Shown here in pieces: positions 59,481 to 64,000 of a DNA stretch of 64,000 nucleotides (the first letter of the stretch is position 1; each line of letters begins with the position of its first letter). The translations under genes and the position numbers were made by a program. Below the pieces are notes generated by a model. The model saw nothing but the letters and a program-made list of their open reading frames with translations, searched no databases and was not told the origin of the DNA. Origin of the DNA: Phylloscopus collybita (lineage: Eukaryota > Chordata > Aves > Passeriformes > Phylloscopidae); assembly GCA_027886175.1 (NCBI GenBank), contig JAJNNQ010000129.1, positions 3,596,001-3,660,000 on the forward strand, in the 5' to 3' direction.

Positions 59481-61679
59481 GAGCCCAGGCAGTGCTGGGG
59501 CACCACAGCACATCTTCTCTTCCCCCACTGCCTGTGTGTCTTCAGCCCCAAGAAGGGGATCCCATAAGGTACTAAGGCATGGTAGCTGGGATATGGCTTC
59601 TCTGGCACAAAAAAGCAAATCTGCTATGATAAATGATAAGCGGAATAAAAATGCGGCTTGTACTTTATTTGAAGACACATTTGAATTGTTCAGTTTACAG
59701 TAATCTGATTTTAGGATTAAAACAATTCTTTAAAATAAAATAGCTATGTCTGTCACAGAAGGAAACCGAGATTTGTGCAACACTCTATGTTGTTTTGTGC
59801 TTTATATATATTTTTTTTATTTATTTAATGTGCTAAGCCAGTTATACCAAGTAACTTTTCCTTGTATAAAATTGTAGTGGGCATATATAATGTTCTCTTC
59901 AAGTACTTGGGCATATCCCCACATGCTGGTCAGAGGACACATTGCACAATGAATGCCAATATTTAAAATCCATTTCACAGTGTCGTTATTCACAGTTACT
60001 ACTCCGCTGAGCTCACAAATAAGGGGAAAAGGAAGTTTAGAAGGCAACAAATGAAATGTTTTCCTCCATTTGCTCTGTCAGAGCTCCTGCTAACCTTCCA
60101 GTCTTAGATGCAGAATGGCAAAAGGCAAATCACTCACATTTCTCCTTTAAATAGCAAACCCAGGTATTTGCTGCCCTGAAAAGTGCTGCATCATTTAGCT
60201 TGTGTCAGCTATGCAGCAATCTCATTTTCTCTAGGTATGAATTTCGTATTTCTGCTTTGGATCTTCACTGATAAATCTACAACCACAAATCCTGAGGAGT
60301 CCTGCTGGACTAAATCTTGCCTATTTCTATATACAAAGGAGTGTTTAATGGCTGGACCAAGACACCCATTTATTGGGATTCTGTTAAATGATTTCTGTTT
60401 AAACAAAAGGGCAAAAGGACACCAAACACAGAACTTCCCTCACCCACAGTTTGCAAAATCACTTGCTGTGAAGTATGCCTGGTCCTGGCCTTTTTTCAGT
60501 TCCCGACCTACATAAAGGTGGATCCTTCTGTAAAGAGGCTACTGAATAAGGAAATCGCATTTGGATTAACAACCCGGTCCAATGACATACATTGCAATGG
60601 ATTTTTCTCCCAGTACCAAGCATAACACCAGCAGGGGGAAAAAAAAAAAAGAAGAAGAAATGTGTCTGGCATGTAGACTTCTCTTTTAGTGGTTCCACTA
60701 GAGATACGTGTTCAGTGAAGGAAAAAAAAAAAAAAAATAATAAAAAAATTTACCACACCCATCTTGGGTATGGACACTGAGAAAAGCTTGTAACCAGCCT
60801 GGAGAATTCTGAAAAGCGCATTTCTTTCTGCGGGAGGGGCAGAGCAAAGCCCCAAAGCCAGGCAGTTGGTCCCCTGGAGCAGGAAGGCCAAGGAGGGCCG
60901 GTGTTCCCAGCGCTGCCTCCCGCTGCAGCGGCACCGATCACCGCGGGGAACCGCTGCCTGCTCCCACAAGTTAATGACGCCTAATTGGAGTATGAAGAAC
61001 AGTTTGTTCCTGCACCAGCCTGGCGGATCCAGTTCCTTCCCACAAAGAATGATCTCATTCTTTTCGTGCCCTCAGAGATCAGGCAGAGGCTTCTGCAGAT
61101 CTCCATAGATCACGGATAAGAACAGCAACACGCGCCCAAGCGTCCGAAGGACTCTGCAAGGCGGACGAAACGCCACACGAAGACCTCTTCTCAGGGAGCT
61201 ATCTGCCCCACTCAAGGTTTTTAATTCTCAATTTAAAACCTGTGATGTAACACAAAGACGGTTTGTATTTTCGCGCTCACAAGTGTTCCCATGCCAAGGC
61301 GGCGCACAGCTTCAGTCACCACCGGAGGGAACAGCGGAGCTCCGCGCCCAGCCCCGCGCTTCCCCGAGCACACCGGGAGAACGAAAGCTCCTCACTCCTT
61401 GGGCCTCTCCTAAGCCTCATTTCTGCCGTCAGCTCCCCGCCCCGCCTCCTCACAGCCCAACGGCGGGAACCGAACCGCGCGGGGGCTGCGAACGCAACGT
61501 CCCTTCCGCAGCTCCCCCGAGCCCCGCCGGGCCCCGGCTGACGGCACCGCGCCGCGTCCCGCCCCTGACCACGCGGCCGGGCCGGCGGGAGGCGGGCGGT
61601 GCAGCGGCCGCTGCGGTCCCGCCCGCCGAGCCGGCGCCTGCGCGGCAGCGGCGGCCGGGCCCTGTCACCGCGCCCGGGG

Positions 61680-61768
61680 CTGCTCACGCTGCTCACGCCC
61701 CGGCCGTGGCCGGCGAGCGCCTGCTGTGGGCGGGCCGCGGAGGGGAGCGGAGCGCTTCGCTACCGCCG
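61680..61768 (+). other. HERC4: Probable untranslated exon 1 of HERC4 (5' end approximate)
   Basis: Ends at a consensus donor, CCG|GTGAGT, with GT at 61769-61770, inside the CpG island. The start is not defined by sequence; the coordinate given is only an estimate. There is no ATG in good context followed by a HERC4-like peptide, so it is taken as noncoding. Identity comes from conserved vertebrate order, in which HERC4 lies head-to-head with MYPN. Confidence 0.5.
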
Positions 61769-63943
61769 GTGAGTCCCGCCGGGCCTTAGCGGAGCTGGGC
61801 GCTGCCGCGCTCGGGCCCTCCGGGGCGGACGGGAAAGTGGCCGGGGCCGCGCTCGGGCCGCGGGGCCCCGCGGCGGGACGCGGCTGCGGGAGCGGGGCCG
61901 GGCCGGGCGGCGGGGCCGCGGGGCAGGTGCGGGCCGGGGCGGTTGGGACCAGGCCGGGCGCCGCCGCTGAGCAGCCGCGGGCCAGGAGGGGTCCGGCCGC
62001 CGCCCCTCTCCGCCACCGGGCCGCGCCCGCCGTTCCCTCCGCTCCTCAGCGCGGCGGGCCCGGGGAGTCAAGCCCCGCCGAGAGAACACGGGGCCGCGGC
62101 GAGCGCTGGGGCGGGCGGGGTCCCCTCACGGGGCACGGCCTGAGCGCGCGCCAGTGAGCGCTCCGGCAGCGGCCGCAGCCTGCGCCAAGCGTCCGGGCGC
62201 TTCCCGGCCGCCGCCCCGCGCCCCGGCGGCACCGGGCAGTGCCCTGCTGCCCCCCCGGCACCGGGCAGTGCCCTGCTGCTCCCCCGGCACCGGGCAGTAC
62301 GATGCCGTGCCCCCGCTCCGTCTGCCGCCGGCACCGGGGCGCTCACCACGTCACGCGCGGGAGTCTCCAGCAGCTGAGGGCGCGAGTTGTTGGCTCTCCT
62401 GACCACGCACAGGGGTGAAAGTGTGCCGTGATTTGAGATCAAAGTACAGAACTTTGGCTGCTGGCTCTTGAATGATACAAAACAAAACAACCTTGCCTTC
62501 CGTGGAAATATATATAGAGTTCAATAGAAAAGAGGACTTTTCTAATTCTTTTCCCTGCTGGAAATGGAGATAAATCTTGACTATAGAAATCTCAAAGAGC
62601 TATAATCATACATCTTTTCTAATTTCTTATGTTGCAGGTCGAAGCAAGTCACTGCTACAGATGTGTGACATGTGCTGTTGTGTGGCTGTGTCTTAACTGA
62701 AGACATCTTCGTTTCGATGTCCCCTTCTGAATGTGGTAGGATATAGCTAGGGAAATAGTTGATCATGCCTCACCTCCTGAGATAGGTAAACAGAATGCAA
62801 TATATTTTAAGCTGTTTGGCTGTTTTGGTTTGGGTTTTTTAATGCGATCAGAGAAATAAGTCTCTTGTTTACTGCGTTTTGACTTTTGCAGAGAAAAATA
62901 GTTTATCCTGTTGTGCTGGCAAGAATTTCTGCCCTTTGGTGTATGTAACGCTTAGGTGTTAAGTGTTGGCTTGCTTCTTTAAGCAGTTTGGGGTTTAGGT
63001 AGTTTATACTGCAGTGTTATCACCCTGCAGAACGTCTTCTAAATAATGGTCACAGATGAAAATTTATAGTAATTTCACATTAGATTACATTGACTTTTAA
63101 ATTGCTCTGAAAATACAGGGAAACTTACTGTCATGGAAACGTGGTATAAGTAGTAGTGAAAACATTGTCACGAATTCTTTGTCGTATGCACTACTGCAAA
63201 TAAAAGAGAAGGGCAGCTTTGAATCCTTTCCAAAAAGATACAGAGTCTGTCAGCACAAATACTGATAATTGTAATTTAGGGATTAGGGGTCTGGGTTTGC
63301 TTGGGGCAGCTGGTAACTGAAGCTGTAGCTGGTGTTGATTGCAGTGCAGGATTGGGGACTCGAGTTTCAGCTATTTATTTTCTTTTGAATTGTAAGTTCA
63401 GTTGACTTCTGGTTGTTTCAATGTAGTGGTTGTATTGCATAACTGAATTGATCAGAGCTGACCAATTTTTTCCAAGCTATGAGTCAAGTGTTGTTTTTGG
63501 TGATGATCTTGAGGCTGTGCACAGTGCTCGCTGGAGTCATGCAACTCCTCAAGTAAAGGAAGTAACCTGTACTGTCTCCTTGGGAGATGTTTGAAGTCAT
63601 TTCCACAGGCTGGAATTGGTTGCAACTGCAAGTTTGTATACATTTGGCTTGGGAATTAAAGAAGATTTAGGAAGAATGATATTTTAAGTTTTTTGAAACG
63701 AAGTTATGTAAAACCAGTGACCTGCACGTCTTGAAAGTTGTGTCTGAAGTGGGCAAGAAAGCGTTTTACTGCAGAGTTAGTGCAAATCCTGTCCAAGAAA
63801 GCAAATCACACTCTTAAAAATTGCTCGGGGTCTTAGTACATTGGTATAGGGAAGGTGAGCTCATGGATTATGTGCTGTATAGAAAGTCATGTAAATGTTG
63901 GGGACAATACTGAAAAGAGTGTCTTTTCCTTTTTCCTTAACAG
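61769..63943 (+). other. HERC4: Probable intron 1 of HERC4
   Basis: 2.2 kb between the GTGAGT donor and the acceptor CTTTTTCCTTAACAG. The first 0.6 kb is still CpG island and includes a 29-bp tandem repeat at 62228-62298; the rest is AT-rich with nothing recognised. Confidence 0.5.
62228..62298. repeat. 29-bp tandem repeat in the CpG island, about 2.5 copies
   Basis: The unit begins GGCACCGGGCAGTGCCCTGC and ends in a C run; copies start at 62228, 62257 and 62286, an exact 29-base step. The second copy has one change and the third breaks off after 12-13 bases. Confidence 0.9.
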
Positions 63944-64000
63944 CTACGCAGAAGGAATATTCTAGAAAAGCGAAGTTGGAAGATCTCTGATAAAAAGAAG
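63944..64000 (+). other. HERC4: Probable exon 2 of HERC4, cut by the window end
   Basis: A strong acceptor (TCCTTTTTCCTTAACAG) at 63942-63943 is followed by 57 bases starting CTACGCAGAAGG. No ATG is present before the window ends; in HERC4 the start codon lies in an early exon after a noncoding first exon, so this is probably 5' untranslated sequence with the ATG shortly beyond. HERC4 is a HECT-type E3 ubiquitin ligase with an N-terminal RCC1-like repeat domain. None of that domain is visible here, so the name rests on gene order. Confidence 0.5.

Larger units (their letters stand above)
45971..61300. other. Intergenic/5' flank between MYPN and the CpG-island gene
   Basis: 15 kb without a supported gene. 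It holds an A16 run at 46410-46425, a hairpin at 49262-49285, a TATATG-type AT repeat at about 49913-49945, a GC-richer stretch at 50.6-51.8 kb with a CArG box, T22 at 52601-52622, a (TTTAA)n run at about 54143-54167, a CR1 fragment near 59.4 kb, and A-rich tracts at about 60.63-60.66 and 60722-60737. Open frames here show no family resemblance. Confidence 0.7.
61300..62400. promoter_or_regulatory. HERC4: CpG island, promoter of the rightward gene (probably HERC4)
   Basis: About 1.1 kb of very GC-rich sequence dense in CpG, in sharp contrast to the AT-rich sequence on either side. It contains several GC boxes (GGGCGG/CCGCCC) and an NRF1-like GCGCCTGCGC at 61634-61643. There is no clear TATA box, as is typical for housekeeping promoters. 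A strong donor facing right (61769) places the first exon inside the island. Open frames through it are GC artefacts. It may also support antisense transcription, but nothing here shows that. Confidence 0.85.

Noticed and set aside
61283..62157. Several long open frames of 60-168 codons on both strands
   Set aside because: Low stop frequency in a CpG island; Ala/Gly/Arg/Pro-rich peptides without family resemblance.

Overview
This window looks like avian nuclear DNA. The evidence is long AT-rich introns with GT-AG splice sites, a degraded CR1 LINE plus a second CR1 3' fragment, an avian-type retroviral LTR, one strong CpG island, and coding exons that read as a vertebrate muscle gene. There is no bacterial, plasmid or phage content. 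A passerine or other neoavian bird is the likeliest source, but this is inferred from repeats recalled from memory and was not checked against a database.

The main gene is MYPN (myopalladin), on the minus strand. I could place eleven consecutive coding exons: the ATG exon at 33194-32256, then 24175-24000, 22506-22455, 20345-20198, 18481-18410, 18195-18054, 17491-17468 (a 24-nt microexon), 15477-15361, 14919-14550, 12519-11932 and 9635-9488. All junction phases agree. Together they encode residues 1-925 of a protein that is about 1,320 residues in human. They cover the N-terminal conserved region, the first Ig domain (about 280-372), a variable linker, the second Ig domain (about 450-557), and the proline- and glutamine-rich middle. 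The three C-terminal Ig domains must lie to the left of base 1. I found no further exon in bases 1-9487, so that stretch reads as part of a long intron.

Region 33.2-61.6 kb lies 5' of the MYPN ATG exon. It should contain the untranslated first exon(s), intron 1, the promoter(s) and the intergenic space, but I could not prove exon 1. It holds a nested transposon (CR1 inserted into an LTR, 42752-45970), a second CR1 fragment (about 59.4 kb), several homopolymer tracts, and three places with muscle-type regulatory motifs: MEF2 plus E-box at 40.87-40.92 kb, TEAD/M-CAT plus inverted CCAAT at 41.70 kb, and a perfect CArG box at 51.62 kb.

Region 61.3-64.0 kb is a CpG island with a rightward-facing first exon (donor at 61769) and a second exon starting at 63944 that runs off the window. 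From conserved vertebrate gene order (HERC4 lies head-to-head with MYPN) this is most likely the 5' end of HERC4, with its ATG just beyond the window. This call rests on synteny and splice signals, not on protein similarity.

The two genes face away from each other. MYPN encodes a sarcomeric Z-disc/I-band scaffold expected to be muscle-restricted. HERC4 encodes a broadly expressed HECT-type ubiquitin ligase, which fits its CpG-island promoter. I see no previously undescribed system. The most checkable items are the microexon, the candidate muscle control elements, the 41-bp minisatellite, the nested CR1-in-LTR, two inverted repeats, and an unexplained open frame behind a splice-acceptor-like sequence at 29.6-29.9 kb.
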